From Cycas panzhihuaensis (Eukaryota > Cycadophyta), in assembly GCA_023213395.1 (NCBI GenBank), contig CM041465.1, forward strand, positions 6,386,001-6,450,000: a stretch of DNA of 64,000 bases, written 5' to 3'. Position 1 is the stretch's first letter; each line of letters opens with the position of its first letter. Made by a program: the position numbers and the translations under genes. This document shows, one piece after another, positions 45,032-56,652 of the stretch. The notes below the pieces were generated by a model that saw only the letters and a program-made list of their open reading frames with translations, was not told the DNA's origin and did no database searches.

Positions 45032-46451
45032 TTAATCTGGTATAATGTGTTTCTCCCCCTTTTTTACCATAATTTTAAACATAAATTCCTGAAATAACAT
45101 TAGCCAGCGGTTAATTCTCCCCTACAGAATTAGTTTATTAATCAAGTATTGAAGAGCCTGATGATCCACAAAAAATACAAATGGATTTGCCAACAAGTAA
45201 TGCTAAAACTTTTGCAGGGCATATGCCATGCCTAATCCTTCTCTTTCAGTAACTGTATAGTTACACTCAGCAGATGACAATTTTCTACTTGCAAAGGCAA
45301 TTGGAAGATCTATTTTTTCATCTTCCGGTGGCCAACACACAGCTAATGGCATACAGTGATGCATCTACATGGACATGGAACAGTTTGTTCCAGTCTGGAA
45401 ATTTAAGCACAAGAGCTTCAATTATCTTCTTCTTCAAATCATCAAAAGATAGTTGTTGTTGTAGTGTCCATTCCCACTTAGTGGCGTCTTTCAGCAAGGA
45501 CTCCAGAGGATGGGCTATCCGAGCATAATTTCTTATAAATTTCTAGTAATAACCAATCATTCCTAAGAAACCTTTAAGGTTTTTTGGCGTTTGAGGAACA
45601 GGGAATCTTAAAATCACTTCCACCTTTGCCGGGTCAGTCTTCAATCCTTCCTTCGAGACAATATGTCCCAGTAATGATCCAAATGGTACTAGAAAGGTAC
45701 ATTTATCTGGATTTAAACATAGTCTACTTTCCCTACACAATTCTAACATTAGCCTTAATTGAGACAAATATTTTTCTATTGTACTATACAGAGTCCAATC
45801 GTCTAAAAATACTTCCACTGCTTTCCCTAACAATTTCCTAAAAATGTTTTAAATGACCCTTTGAAAGGTTGCGGGAGCATTTGTCAGCCCAAATGGCATG
45901 ACCCTATATGCATATGTACCCCATTCTGTAACAAATGTTATCTTCAACTGGTCCTCAAGCGCAATACGAACTTGATTATAACCACTGAATCCATCTGTAA
46001 ATGAGAAAATATCATGTCCCGCTACTTTCTCCAGCACATCTTCGGTGAAGGGTATGGTGAATGGATCTTTCTTCGTTGCTTTATTCAAAGCTCTGTAATC
46101 AACGCATATGCGTAACTTCCTATTCTTTTTGGGTACTACCACCACCGGGCTTACCCATTCACTGTTTTCTACCTCAAATATATATCTGGCTTCTAATAAT
46201 TTATCTGATTCTATCTTTACTTGCTCCTTATAGCGCGGATTCATCTTATAAGGTCTTTGCCTTACTGGTTTTGTATTTTCCATTAGCTCAATTCTGTGTT
46301 CTCCTAACTCTGGGGGAATTCCTTTTAGGTCTTTATAAGACCATGCAAAGACATCTTTAAATTCCTGAAAAAGAGATGTAGCTTCTTGCATTATTGCAGG
46401 TTCCCAATAATCACCTAATTGTATACACTTGGGGTTGTCCTCCGTCCCCAC
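45032..46451 (-). pseudogene. pol: RT and RNase H of element G
   Basis: A 200-codon frame (45849-46451) holds DVFAWSYKDLKGIPPELGEH, PVRQRPYKMNPRYKEQVK, ESDKLLEARYIF, WVSPVVVVPKKNRKLRICVDY, FSFTDGFSGYNQVRI and VMPFGLTNAPATF, very typical of Tat/Athila-clade RT. A second frame (45543-45833) continues with the catalytic region. There the usual YLDD reads FLDDW and is preceded by a stop/frameshift at about 45845. LCLNPDKCTFLVPFGSLLGH and the connection domain follow. RNase H is readable in pieces down to about 45060. Confidence 0.9.
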
Positions 46452-47311
46452 ATTAATGGGTTTGAGCTGGAGCTTTTCCCTCTAAATGGATTTTCCATCC
46501 GAATTCAATTCATAGGCTGGTGCCTGCAAAATTTCCTTATTCCCATATTCAACAACAGAATATGTTCTAGGAAAGTTCCTTTCTTCTTTAGAATCTTCTT
46601 CAGAACATACCGTATTTTTAGACAATTCATACAAGCAATCATTTTGTATTTTATTAAAAGGAAGAATTACATCATCTTCTTTAGAATTCCATGATACATT
46701 GTTACCTTTACTTGGTTCATCCAGACATAATTCCATCAGATAACATTTTGAGGATTCTCCGGTTTCTTCCCAAGCCAATTGTAACCGATCCTATGATATG
46801 CGGATGAAGTCTCACTTGTAATTTGTATGGGTCTTTAATGCTTGGAATGTTGTCTCCGACAGGACTTCTTGTCGTGCTGTTGATCTTTGTTGTTGAGGAC
46901 ATTCGATCTTCATCTTCTATTTTTTCAACATGTGGACCATCTGAACACTGAGGCAGTACAACTTTCTTTCCTGCAGAATACAAGGTAAAGGTCAATCTTC
47001 CCTAATCCTGCAGAGCCTTTGTTGCCAGCAACCATGGTTGTCCTAGCAGTGTTGGATATGTTTTATTATGATCCTGCATTCTGACGACTGCAAAATCCAG
47101 ATGAACTGTAATTCACCTCGATTCTTGGGATATTCAACAAGGACCCCATGGGTCGAACCTACAATCGGTTAGCTAACCGAATTGTATAATCCGAGGAAAC
47201 CAGTTTTGGCCGTCCCAAAGAGATCCAAGAAGATTCAGGAAGTACATTTACTCCTGATCCCCCATCCACCACTGTTTTGCAAATCAAGGTTCCCAACAAC
47301 ACCATTGGAAC
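46452..47311 (-). pseudogene. pol: Protease and linker of element G
   Basis: The active-site region at about 47220-47310 reads VVDGGSGVNVLPESSWISLG. D-G-G rather than D-S-G is the usual form in Tat/Athila proteases. VRPMGSLLNIPRIE follows after a stop. Two frames downstream (46717-46995 and 46482-46778) form the acidic linker to RT (WNSKEDDVILPFNKIQND; LQAPAYELNSDG). Confidence 0.8.
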
Positions 47312-48088
47312 TCATGGGTCAATTGCATCCATCTTCATTGTTCTTAATACTGGTTTTTCCATATGATGCAGAAAATAACCAGCTTCCCACCATTTAAAAA
47401 TAACAGATATAGGAATAGATATACCTGATTCCATTAGCAGCTCCTTTACAATTTGCAATTTTTGCCAAGAGTTTTGCTCTTCATGTGCTAATGATCTTCT
47501 CCGGTATACCTTTCCTTTAAATCGATTTGCTTGTTCCATCTCATCCAATTGTACTGTCCCTGTTGCCTCTTGTATTACATCAACAGCTTCCTGTAGTCTC
47601 TTCTTTTCCACCACTGGGTCTGGAAAATTTGCATTGTCTGTTATATTTGTGGCTTTTCTGCTTCTCGTCTGAACATATACTAGCTTTTCCTTATCTGGAA
47701 TTTTTGTAGCCAGATTTGAAGTTTGTATTTTGAGACCAGGATTCTTTGGACAATTCGCCCATTCATGGTCTGTTGGGCCACATTCCTCATAGATATAATC
47801 CTTTCCCTGTTTCTCTAATAGACAGTCTGTCCTGAAATGTCCCAATCTTGAGCACAGATGGCAGCGGACTGGTTTTGTCTTCCCTTTATATTGCTTAAAG
47901 GAGGAATTTTCCTTCTTCTGGTAAAAGGATTCTCTTGGTGGAGCTCTGTAATAACATTCCCATGTGTTATGGTTTTCCCTTTTACAGATTTCACACCATT
48001 TTTTCTCTTTTTGCTGGTGTTCATTTCTAAAATGATCCTGTTGTCCGCAAGGGGGTGGGCACCATACGTTCTCTCGTGATTTTCCCAA
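47312..48088 (-). pseudogene. gag: Nucleocapsid of element G with three zinc knuckles
   Basis: The 258-codon open frame has three knuckle-like motifs. CEICKRENHNTWEC and CHLCSRLGHFRTDC have CX2CX4HX4C spacing. The third, YEECGPTDHEWANC, has lost its first Cys. Basic and aromatic residues lie between them. This part binds element RNA. The frame runs on into the protease linker (LQEAVDVIQEATGTVQLDEM) and the protease start. Confidence 0.85.
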
Positions 48089-48111
48089 TTTTAATTTAGC
48101 TATTTCATTTC

Positions 48112-48947
48112 TTAACTTTTCAATCTCTTCATTCTCACGATTTTCGTGAGAATCACAAAGGACATTGTTTCAAAGATTTCCAGTTCTTTTCTCAGTTTTT
48201 CAATTTCTGGATTTGTAGACCATAAGGACGTTTGTCCAGAATTTTGGATTCCACTATATGCTGTCCTCATCTGATTTTCAAATCGTAACGCCAATTCTTT
48301 AACTTGCTCATAATTATTTAAAGGATGAAGCATGATTTTTTCCTTTAAGTGAGGTAATAAACCTTGTACAAAATATTTGAGTGACAGCATTAGATTAATT
48401 GGAACAAGAGGATCCATTTTATTTAATATAATCCTTATCTACTATCAAAGTCATTAACTGATTCACCTAGAATTTGCCTGATTTCTTCCAGGGCCTGAAA
48501 CACCGCCATTGGATCTCTTAACCTTTGGAATCTATCCAAAAATTTTGTTTGAACTGCTTCCCAACTGGGATTTGCTCTTGCAACATATTGGTACCATGCG
48601 ATTGCTATTCCCCACAATGTAGAAAAGAATCTAGCTTTGATTTCTTCTGGGTCTTTAATTTTCTTGATTTTTAACATATTGGAGAACAAAGCCAAATGAT
48701 CTCCAGGATCTCCAGAACCATGAAACTGAAGATGTCCAAACATGGCATCATTTTGCACTACTACATATGGAGAAATTGTTTGGCTTCCTCCACTTCCTTG
48801 TGACATTGTTCTTGGACCTGAAGATTCTAGTCTTGCTGGTTCGATTATGTTCAACTCTTCCTCACTTCCCCCTTGTTTCAATGTTGCACTTTCTGGGCTC
48901 TCTTCAATGAATGATGACCCTGTGAACATACGAGTCATTCTATACAA
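48112..48947 (-). pseudogene. gag: Capsid (Retrotrans_gag) of element G
   Basis: A 170-codon frame (48435-48947) and a 101-codon frame (48112-48417) together form a gypsy capsid: FHGSGDPGDHLALFSNMLKI, IKARFFSTLWGIAIAWYQYV, WEAVQTKFLDRFQRLRDPMA, LEEIRQILGESVNDFDSR. Then MLSLKYFVQGLLPHLKEKIM and KELALRFENQMRTAYSG follow. They are separated by a stop at about 48430. The ALTWYQYL-like box and the order are standard for the domain. Confidence 0.87.
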
Positions 48948-49308
48948 TGGGTTTAATACATGAGAGTGGTCTTCTTTTACCTAAAGAATATAATAGTCCC
49001 ACCCTACTGAGGTGGTCTCAGATACTTCAATTTTAATGTGTTTTCTTCCCTTATATCGATCTGAGACTTCCTCTTTGCTTGTTTGTTAATTCACCTTTTC
49101 TTTGGGATTCAAGTCCTCCTGCAATGTTTCCTTATACCTTGGCAATTCTTCATTATTCAATGTTTTCTGTGAATTTTCAAGATTTAACAACAATTCTACA
49201 CAATTCTTCTGTTGATCATTCTGCCTATCTGTGTCTTCATTAAGGTGCAACCCTTGTTGGGTTTCTTGGGTCTACTACTTCAATTTTCAAGAATTTTCAA
49301 CTTCTTCC

Positions 49309-50068
49309 GGCCGCAACCCTTTATAGGTTTGCCATCCTTCTTTTTGCTGTGTTTCTAGCAAATTTTCAGTCTTTTCTTGGCGCAACCCTTGCTGGGTTTG
49401 CTGCCTCTCTTTGTGCTGATTTTTTAGCCAATTTTCTGTGTCTTCTTGGCGCAACCCTGACTGGGTTTACTGCCCTTCTTTGTACTGGATTTTCAGTGAA
49501 TTTTCTTTTTCTACTTGGCGTAACCCTTGTTAGGTTTGCTGCCCTTCTGCTTGATGGTTTGTCAGCAAATTTTCTGCGTCTTCTTGGCGCAACCCTAACT
49601 GGGTTTGCTGCCCTTCTGCTTGCTGGTTTTTCAACGAATTTTCTTTTTCTACTTGGCGCAAACCTGGCTGAGTTTGCTGCCTTTCTGCTTGTTGATTTGT
49701 CAACAAATTTTCTGCGTCTTCTTGACACAACCCTGACTGGGTTTGTCGCCTTCGCTTCTTTGGTTTGTCAGCAAATTTTCTGCGTCTTCTTAGCGCAATT
49801 CTAACTGCGTTTGTTGCCCTTTTGCTTGCTGGTTTTTCAGCGAATTTTCTTTTTCTACTTGGCGCAACCCTGACTAGGTTTACTGCCTTTCTGCTTGCTG
49901 ATTTGTCAACAAATTTTCTGCATCTTCTTAGCGCAACCCTGACTGGGTTTGCTGCCCTTCTGCTTACTGGTTTGTCAGTAAATTTTCTACGTCTTCTTGG
50001 CGCAACCCTGACTGAGTTCGCTGCCCTTTTGCTTACTGGTTTTTCAGCGAATTTTCTTTTTCTACTTG
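49309..50068 (-). repeat. Eleven 69-bp tandem repeats in the gag N-terminal region of element G
   Basis: Each unit is 69 bp, exactly 23 codons, so the reading frame is kept. The minus-strand consensus is GLRQ(E/V)(D/E)(A/K)ENLLTNQ followed by QAEGQQTQ. Two subtypes differ around codons 5-13: A (EDAENLLTNQ) and B (VEKENSLKNQ). From the protein N-terminus the order is B A A B A A B A B A plus one diverged unit. A partial twelfth unit begins at 50069 on the plus-strand count. Two units nearest the start carry CAA-to-TAA stops. Confidence 0.9.
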
Positions 50069-50485
50069 GCGCAACCCTTCTTTGGATTCTTGCCCTAAAT
50101 CAATTACTTGTTTTTGCTTTAAATTTTGAATTATTTCCAAATTCTCCCGTACCTGATTATCTTGAAGATTTTGTAGGTCTCTGTCTTCCCCGTCTTCTTT
50201 TTTCGCTTGGTTTGGCTCTTCTTTTTCATCAGGAATTTTGCTTCTTTTTTCCTCCTTTGGCTGACTCCTGTCTTCCTGGGGCTCCTCGTCCTTATTACAT
50301 TCTACCGGTGCTACTAGGGTCTGGCTTTCCTCCTGCCGCCCCTTCCAACTTCGCTTTCTTACCGGTTTTTTCTCTATTAGCTCCCTGGGTCTTCGCGTGC
50401 CTTCCTGGCTCTTTTTCGTGTCCCAGCGTCGACTTCTTTCGTCCCGCGTCTCTGTCTTCTTCAGCGAGTTGACCCTAGGTGGCAT
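50033..50485 (-). pseudogene. gag: N-terminal leader region of the gag protein of element G
   Basis: ATG 50485 lies about 65 bp after the 5' LTR and primer site (MPPRVNSLKKTETRDERSRR). The 150-codon frame is very rich in Lys, Arg, Glu and Gln, likely disordered or coiled coil, and runs directly into the 69-bp repeats until a stop at 50033. Together with the repeats and the stretch 48950-49308 this gives roughly 500 residues ahead of the capsid, unusual for a gypsy gag. Confidence 0.75.
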
Positions 50486-50550
50486 GAGCGGCCTCTGGTT
50501 TTTAGTGTTTCATCATATTTCCGTTAAGAAACCCGGCAATAGAACCAATA

Positions 50551-51214
50551 TGTGTGCGCCTTAATCATATTAGTAGCATATAGAAATTCAGAAGAGAAAG
50601 ACACACACTTTGGGGGGTAAAATCATCTGGAATTACTTTGATTCAAAACAAGGCACTGCGTCTGGTCCTCTCACAACCAGACGCCTGCCAGAACAGTACA
50701 ATTGGCTGCCCTAACATGTGGCGCAGCACTAATACAATACATGCATGCAGACTGGATTATTCCGCACATTACGGTTCCAATTCTCATATACAAAATATGT
50801 GAGTTACATAACTGTTTTCCTACTAATAACTTATTTCTTTGTAACTATCATTGGCCATTGCCCTGACCGACCCATTTACGCGAATAGAATAGGGCCGATT
50901 GCGCGATTGCGTAGCGATTGTACTTTGAATAATGATGCATGATTGCGTAGCGATTGCCGCTCGAGTAGCGATTACCGCACCCTAACTCCGTAGTAGTTCG
51001 TAGCACCAGAGCGATTGTAGCGATCCGTAGCAACCACAGTAGCGATTGTGATCTGTAGCGATTGTAGCAATCTCGTAGTTGTAGCATAGCGTGCTTGCGT
51101 AGCAGATTGCCAGAAGTGTGATTCGTAGCGATCCGTACCATAGCGAGCACCAGACTGTAGCAATTATCAGTAATTGATCGTAGCAGTAAAATTAACTATT
51201 TTTACCCGCACACA
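50551..51214 (-). repeat. 5' LTR of element G, with primer site
   Basis: Plus strand starts TGTGTGCGCC and ends CCGCACACA, followed by atgag. The primer site on the minus strand, TGGTTCTATTGCCGGGT (50547-50531), is three bases from the LTR. The right half is the same GATTGTAGC minisatellite as in the other LTR, expanded here. Confidence 0.9.
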
Positions 51215-51219
51215 ATGAG

Positions 51220-51860
51220 AGAACCATACAATAGCTAAAAAAGAACAAGACAATCTAAGAGACATAATGCCAAGTTGTAGGGACAACTTAAAAGAATGGA
51301 GGTTGGGGATGTAACCCTATAAGAAAAATGTTTTGACAAATTTTAGCACCATTGACACTTTTTGAAATTGTGAGCAAAGATTCTCACTAGTTTAGAACCC
51401 CGTGATAGATGTGCGTAGTGCTTTTGGTACTTGGAATGATTAATGAATGGTTAGAACAGGTGGAATGACCAAAACTAACGAAGAAAACAAAAAAACTCAC
51501 TTAGGAGTTATTGAAACAACTAGAATGGTCATAAGTCACCAAACCAACTCTTGAGAAACAATTGCTATAAGAGAATAGTACAATAAGGGTTGGAAGAGAA
51601 CATAAATGGTTGCTATACAATGATTTCTTAAAAAATGTGCAACTAGAATAGAAATACTATAAGCATCCATATAATTGTGCAGACATATAAAATGACAAGC
51701 TAATTAATTGTTGTAATGAAAAGCCAAAATATATTGTGAATAATTATAATCTTTGGTCAAATAGTTCACCATTTTGAAGTATTTATAGGGCATTCTCACA
51801 TAGTTTTTAGTATGGTAGTTGAATTTATCTAATTATATGGCATACTCTTTAAGGTAAGAG
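51220..51860. other. Unrecognised flank of element G, right side
   Basis: Continuation of 40205-40982 in the original sequence. It has similar purine-rich composition and no identifiable domain. Confidence 0.35.
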
Positions 51861-52466
51861 CTAAAGTATATCAAGCATACGCAAAATTGAAACATTCTTA
51901 AGCATGTGCTACTCAACTTTATTTAATGGAATTATGAGTTATGAGTAGGATTTATGTACATTGTGTATGAGTATGCTTGTTTAATTGTTTTCTTTGCAAC
52001 ATATGTGTGTATGTAAGAACTACCATATAGTGGCAACGCCACATGAGTCACTAAAGTGAAATAAAAAAGCAATGTATAAACAACCAACTATAAATTGAAG
52101 AATATCTTGGGAAAACTATATGTGCCATGCCTAGGCCAATTTATTAGTTTATGTTAATGATTTGAAATAATAACTTCTCTAAGCTTTCAATTTCTTGCCA
52201 GCCTTTCTTTTTAGTTATTTATTTCCTCTAGAGTTTTGTTTGTTCTTTTTATTATTAAAATAAATTTAAAAACAAATAATTTGTGCTTTGACCAATTAAT
52301 ATTTTCTCTTTTTTTTTTGTACCTTTTTCCCCTCATTCTGATATATGAGCATGCATTATGTTTGTGTAAAATTGATTTTTATCACTTTTATGCGCACTTA
52401 AAAATAAAAATAATTAATATAGATATACATATTTAATTAATATCTATATGGCAGATGTCGTAGCGT

Positions 52467-52532
52467 CATATTTCTTATTTTGTATATTTGGTTTGGGTTC
52501 ATATTTCTTATTTTGTATATTTGGTTTGGGTT
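52467..52532. repeat. Perfect 33-bp tandem duplication
   Basis: Two identical copies of a unit starting TCATATTTCTTATTTTG and ending TTTGGGT lie head to tail at 52467-52499 and 52500-52532. Identity shows a recent slippage event. Confidence 0.9.
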
Positions 52533-52699
52533 CACACCTTACTCTCAAACATTTCAACAGAATCTATAGTGACATGCAAAATATGGTACCGTATATACTA
52601 CTTCTACCGTTCAGAACCAAAACAACTGCCTAAATAACCCCAATATTTAACAAATGGTCGTCAAACAACTACGTAACAAAAACCGATATTTAACAAATG

Positions 52700-52765
52700 G
52701 TTGTGTAGGGATTGGTTCTCCCGCAAGTTGGTTAGTGGTTCGAATCCCCGGCATGAATGGTTATT
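52700..52765 (+). other. tRNA-like stretch with a B-box sequence, possible SINE remnant
   Basis: GCAAGTTGGTTAGTGGTTCGAA followed by TCCCCGGCA resembles the D-arm/T-arm consensus of a tRNA. GGTTCGAATCC is a perfect RNA polymerase III B box. The two parts are too close for a real tRNA, so this is a shortened tRNA-derived sequence, as in plant SINEs, or chance. Confidence 0.3.
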
Positions 52766-54633
52766 GAGGAACGTGTAAGCGTCGAAGGTGAGGTTCTATT
52801 CAACAAAAAGAAAGCAACTACAACTAACAATGCACGCTTACATGCTTATGTAAATATAACTATACTCTAGATTTTCTGATAATACACTTCTTTGGGGATG
52901 GGCCGATATATTTCAAAACCACACAAAATTATCCAAATTCTGTAAAAGGAAGGAAAAGAAAGGAGTTGGGTGTATTTTTATTTCCCCCTCTTACAGATAT
53001 AGTGCATTGGAAACAGTGCGCAAAGCATAAATTATACTGTTACACCAAGAAGTAACACGAAAATATACATATTCATATAAGCTATGACAATGAATCCAAG
53101 AACTAAAAATCCGTACTTTTAAATGGAAGGGAATCAACTGTTGTCCGGTGATTTCTACAGTTTCACGTAGTGCTTTTCATTAGTGTAAGTCGATACAAAA
53201 AACAAATCGACTCCAGCAAAATTATATGTCAAGCATGACATTACATGACTGACTGCACTTTCCCTGTTTTCTTATGGTTTGAACTGAAAAAATTCTCATT
53301 GTTTTGTGCAATGGCAAAATGTAGTGTTTCACTCAACATTATTTTTCTGTTTCTGCAATCTTTAGAGATTTATATTTCCAGATGGGGTTAACATATCGTA
53401 CTGATCTCCAATATGAATGATTAAATTACATTTGTGACACTACTCGCATCTTAAACATTGTAAGCTTACACCCTCACTCACTTCTTCTGTTTGTATATTC
53501 AGTCTCTAGCACAATCCAAATGCAAGGGCAAGCTCCAGACATTATGTTTATCTTCAATAAAAAGTTGCCTGTGCTCAATATCATAAAGCAATTTGGGAAG
53601 TTATCTTCCACTTCCGAGGTCTAAAGAAATACTGTCATGGACTGTTTTGAAATGTTGCCAGAAAGAAGAGATCTTCATTGTGTGGTCAGTGATTTGTTTC
53701 TTAGTTCCCACAACTAATAGTCCTGGGATCAATCAATCCGCATAGAATCACCCAACTTTTCATAAAATTTCAAATGTAAGGAGAACGCTAATCTAACATT
53801 TTAGGAAGTCCTGCAATTCACTTTACACCACGTCAGATGAAGGTGGCAGATTTAATTCTAGGGTAGCGTATACAGGGGGATAAGAAGCTATCAAAGAATT
53901 CAAATCCTTTAGGTATCAGTTGAATTTTATTGGAGATTGTCAACCAGTCTGCTATACCTGATAGCTGACACTTGAAATAAAATATGATTTAGAAAACATG
54001 CTCTCTTGGGATCAAACCATTACAAGGTGGTTACAACAAGAATGCATGCTCCTCTCATATTTGTGTTTCTTTAGTTTTCCCTCTTTTTCCCCAACAATTT
54101 GAACCTTGATAAAGAAAATTAAATAAAGTCCAACTCTAACTGGTGCCCATTATGGCTTAGTTCAGTGGTCACAATAGCCTACCAAACCTGCCAGAACCTT
54201 CACACCACTGATCTCCAGCATTTTTGGCCATTTTCGGAATCCTGCATCAATTTGGTGTCCCCTAAAATTGTTATACAGGTCCTTCCTGGGGATTTTCACT
54301 TTTGCATATAGCATATTTGTTGATGTTATTTATTGAAAACTGCCTTGCAGCTGTTTTGTTGTGCATTGCAGCACAGATGTCCATTTTGGAGTAAAGCCGC
54401 AACTAACTATGCTACAAGATTACTTTCCATACTAAAACAATATCTCGATATTTTGCAAAAGGAGAAACTATACCACCTTAATCATCCTCAAAACTAGGGC
54501 CCAGAAATTTCAACCCCAAAACCTACTTCACCTCGTCCATCGCTAACACTGCCTTTACATTAAACTGCTTTAGATAAGAAATTGCATGATAAGAGGAACA
54601 AAATTATGACAGAATTGAAAGGATGTTTTGGAA

Positions 54634-56639
54634 TCACATTACAGCAAATGATTGATCGCTGCCTGAATTTGGACTCTCTCTAATATGCATTACAGCATTA
54701 TGCAGCTCCTCCATATCTTCCAAATAGACTCTCGTAAGTTGTAAATGCTTTCTAATGTTGCCTATCTGGCTGTTCAATTGTAAGCCAACCCACTTCTGAC
54801 CCTCTGGCATCTTCGCTAAATCTGGAGACAATCTTGGTGCCGGTTGAGCTATCCAACAACTGTTGTTCACTACCACTTCATTCAACCTGAATACAGAAAA
54901 GGATTTTCAGATATAGAAACAAATTCATAAACAGCTTTGACTCAATTCAAACCTATACCATAGAAAATACACTCTGAATCCACTGCTTTCTTATAATATG
55001 CTTACTTCCCCAAAATCTTCACCATGTTGGGACTCTCATTGATACTGAAGCAGACATCCATGGCACCATCTTTTATCATCTGAAGCTTCTCCACATTGCC
55101 AAATGACATGCATATTGAGTGAACAGTGTTTTTGCTGGTCTCTGGGCTCAGATTGGTGATACGAACAATTGTTGTACCCGGAAAATCAATACGGCATATT
55201 AACAACTGTTTTCCATTTACAAAAATCCGTCTAGCAGCTAGAGCTCTTTCCTTGGCTTCTACAGTCTGCAGAGTTTCAGAACATTAGTTTTAACCAAAGA
55301 CAGGAACTAGGTCCAACACTGAAATAATAAATAACATTACGTACTATCAGGGCACCTTGAATTCAATATAACAAGTGGATATTCCATTCTCTCCAGTTTT
55401 AAAGAAAGAGCCTGCAATTTCCCCATAAATTGAAATTGCCTCTCTCACATGGTAAAGACTGGTGCTGGGTGGTACATTCTCAATATTAACTGATTTTGAA
55501 AAATCATGACTTGTCTTTGACTCCTTAAATCGATTCACTGCCTTCTCCTTCATCGCCAGTTCATCCTTCCTTTCCTTGTCAGCTCTCAGATCGTCTCCTA
55601 AAATAAATCTCAATTCTGGGAGATGGGCATGATCCAATCTCCTTCCTTTATTTTTGATAAAATCTCTTCTATTTAGAAAGGATCTCCTCTCTGGAATGGA
55701 TCCAGAAGAGGGGGAAGCACTATCTAATCCTTTGTGGATGGATTCTTCAGCCTGCTGAAAATTAAGAACACCAGTCATAATTTCAATGAAGTGGAAGCAT
55801 GTGATCTAGAGAAGGCTGAATTCAATGATGACACAGACAATCCAAGTACTTATATCAAATTGAAAACTGCAACATGTTCCTTAAAAATAAGTACAAGAGG
55901 ATAAGTGGAACATGAAGATTTACTACATGCATTTCAAATTCCAATGGAAACGAAGGGAACCATAGAAGAGATCGTTAGGCAGGAAAACGAGCTACATCAT
56001 TGCATATGCAAATAGCTAATTTGAAAACAATTTAATGTCTGTCTCCAACAGAGCCTCTACAACCAAATAACAATAGACCAATTCTAACAAGGGTTTCAGA
56101 CACGAAATATAGGGAAAACACAAGGACAGTAAGGCAAGGACTGACAAAAAATTTAGTAGTATACATGGATGCTTTTTACAAGTGATACATATAACTAACA
56201 TTTTCAATTGAGAGAGTATTACCAATGTTGCCCCAGCCGCTGCAGAAGGCTGCTGTTCCTTTCTCAAGTTCCAACTTTTATCAAATGTGGATACTAGCTT
56301 TCCACTTAAATTTGGGCTTGGAGAGTCCAGTTCAGCAAAGGCATCATCCTCCTCAGTCTTGCAACTAGGAACAGGTATCTGAGAATGTTGTGTCCCACTA
56401 TTTTTTACTTTGTTGGAAGCCATTAGAAACTTTTTCCATGAATCAGCAAAGGTGTTAGCTCTGTTGGGTACTTGCCTTTCTGATGATTTAATGGCAATGT
56501 ATTTAGACCCTATCTGCCCCCTGGTAGAACCTGCCTCTGGGAAACGATTCCTTACTGATTCAGTTTTTCTCAGCATGCCTGCTATCCTATTATTCGAGTT
56601 CAAAATCGATGCTGTTTCCTGCCTCATTGAGTGGCTCAT
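54634..56639 (-). CDS. RNA-binding protein with two RRM domains, four coding exons
   Basis: Exons on the minus strand are 56639-56223 (from ATG), 55754-55356, 55265-55006 and 54886-54634. The sum is 1329 bp, exactly 443 codons with the TGA stop. All introns are GT-AG (for example TTTTCAG before 55754, GTAAGC after 55006) and every join keeps the frame, including the split codon AA|G at the last intron. Residues 1-226 are polar and probably disordered. RRM1 (about 227-300) has VNIENVP as RNP2 and CYIEFK as RNP1-like strand. RRM2 (about 303-373) starts TIVRITNLS and ends SCWIAQPA, with weak RNP1. The ligand and pathway are unknown. The ATG is uncertain: the first exon starts at a TAG acceptor (56652) in an open frame, so further coding exons may lie upstream. 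No stops or damage. Confidence 0.85.
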
Positions 56640-56652
56640 AGTACAGCTATGC

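Larger units (their letters stand above)
40988..51214 (-). mobile_element. Gypsy retrotransposon G, Tat/Athila-like, with extra 3' region
   Basis: 10.2 kb with a perfect 5-bp duplication atgag (40983-40987 and 51215-51219). LTRs lie at 50551-51214 (5') and 40988-41584 (3'). Minus-strand order: long gag with N-terminal repeats (50485 to about 48100), zinc knuckles, protease, RT, RNase H, integrase, then about 2.3 kb of further coding-like sequence before the 3' LTR. The primer site TGGTTCTATTGCCGGGT resembles the tRNA-Asp type reported for Tat/Athila elements, and the RT and protease sequences fit that clade. Moderate numbers of stops are present. Confidence 0.92.
51861..54633. other. Non-coding region downstream of the RRM gene
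   Basis: I see no LTR or transposon protein in these 2.8 kb. The right part (from about 54000) should include the 3' UTR of the RRM gene. I could not place a polyadenylation site with confidence. Confidence 0.5.

Noticed and set aside
49309-50068. Regularly spaced 69-bp units that look at first like a CRISPR-type array
   Set aside because: The units are contiguous, with no separate spacers, keep a reading frame and lie in a plant retrotransposon gag.
49349-50472. Plus-strand frames of 151 and 235 codons, Leu/Phe-rich and repetitive, resembling a membrane or leucine-rich repeat protein
   Set aside because: They are the antisense reading of the 69-bp repeats of the gag region of element G. 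The minus-strand frame joins to the gag start, knuckles and pol, while the plus-strand one has no context.
52448-52633. Plus-strand frame MADVVASYFLFCIFGLG with a repeated segment
   Set aside because: It is a chance frame over the perfect 33-bp tandem duplication, without splice or domain support.
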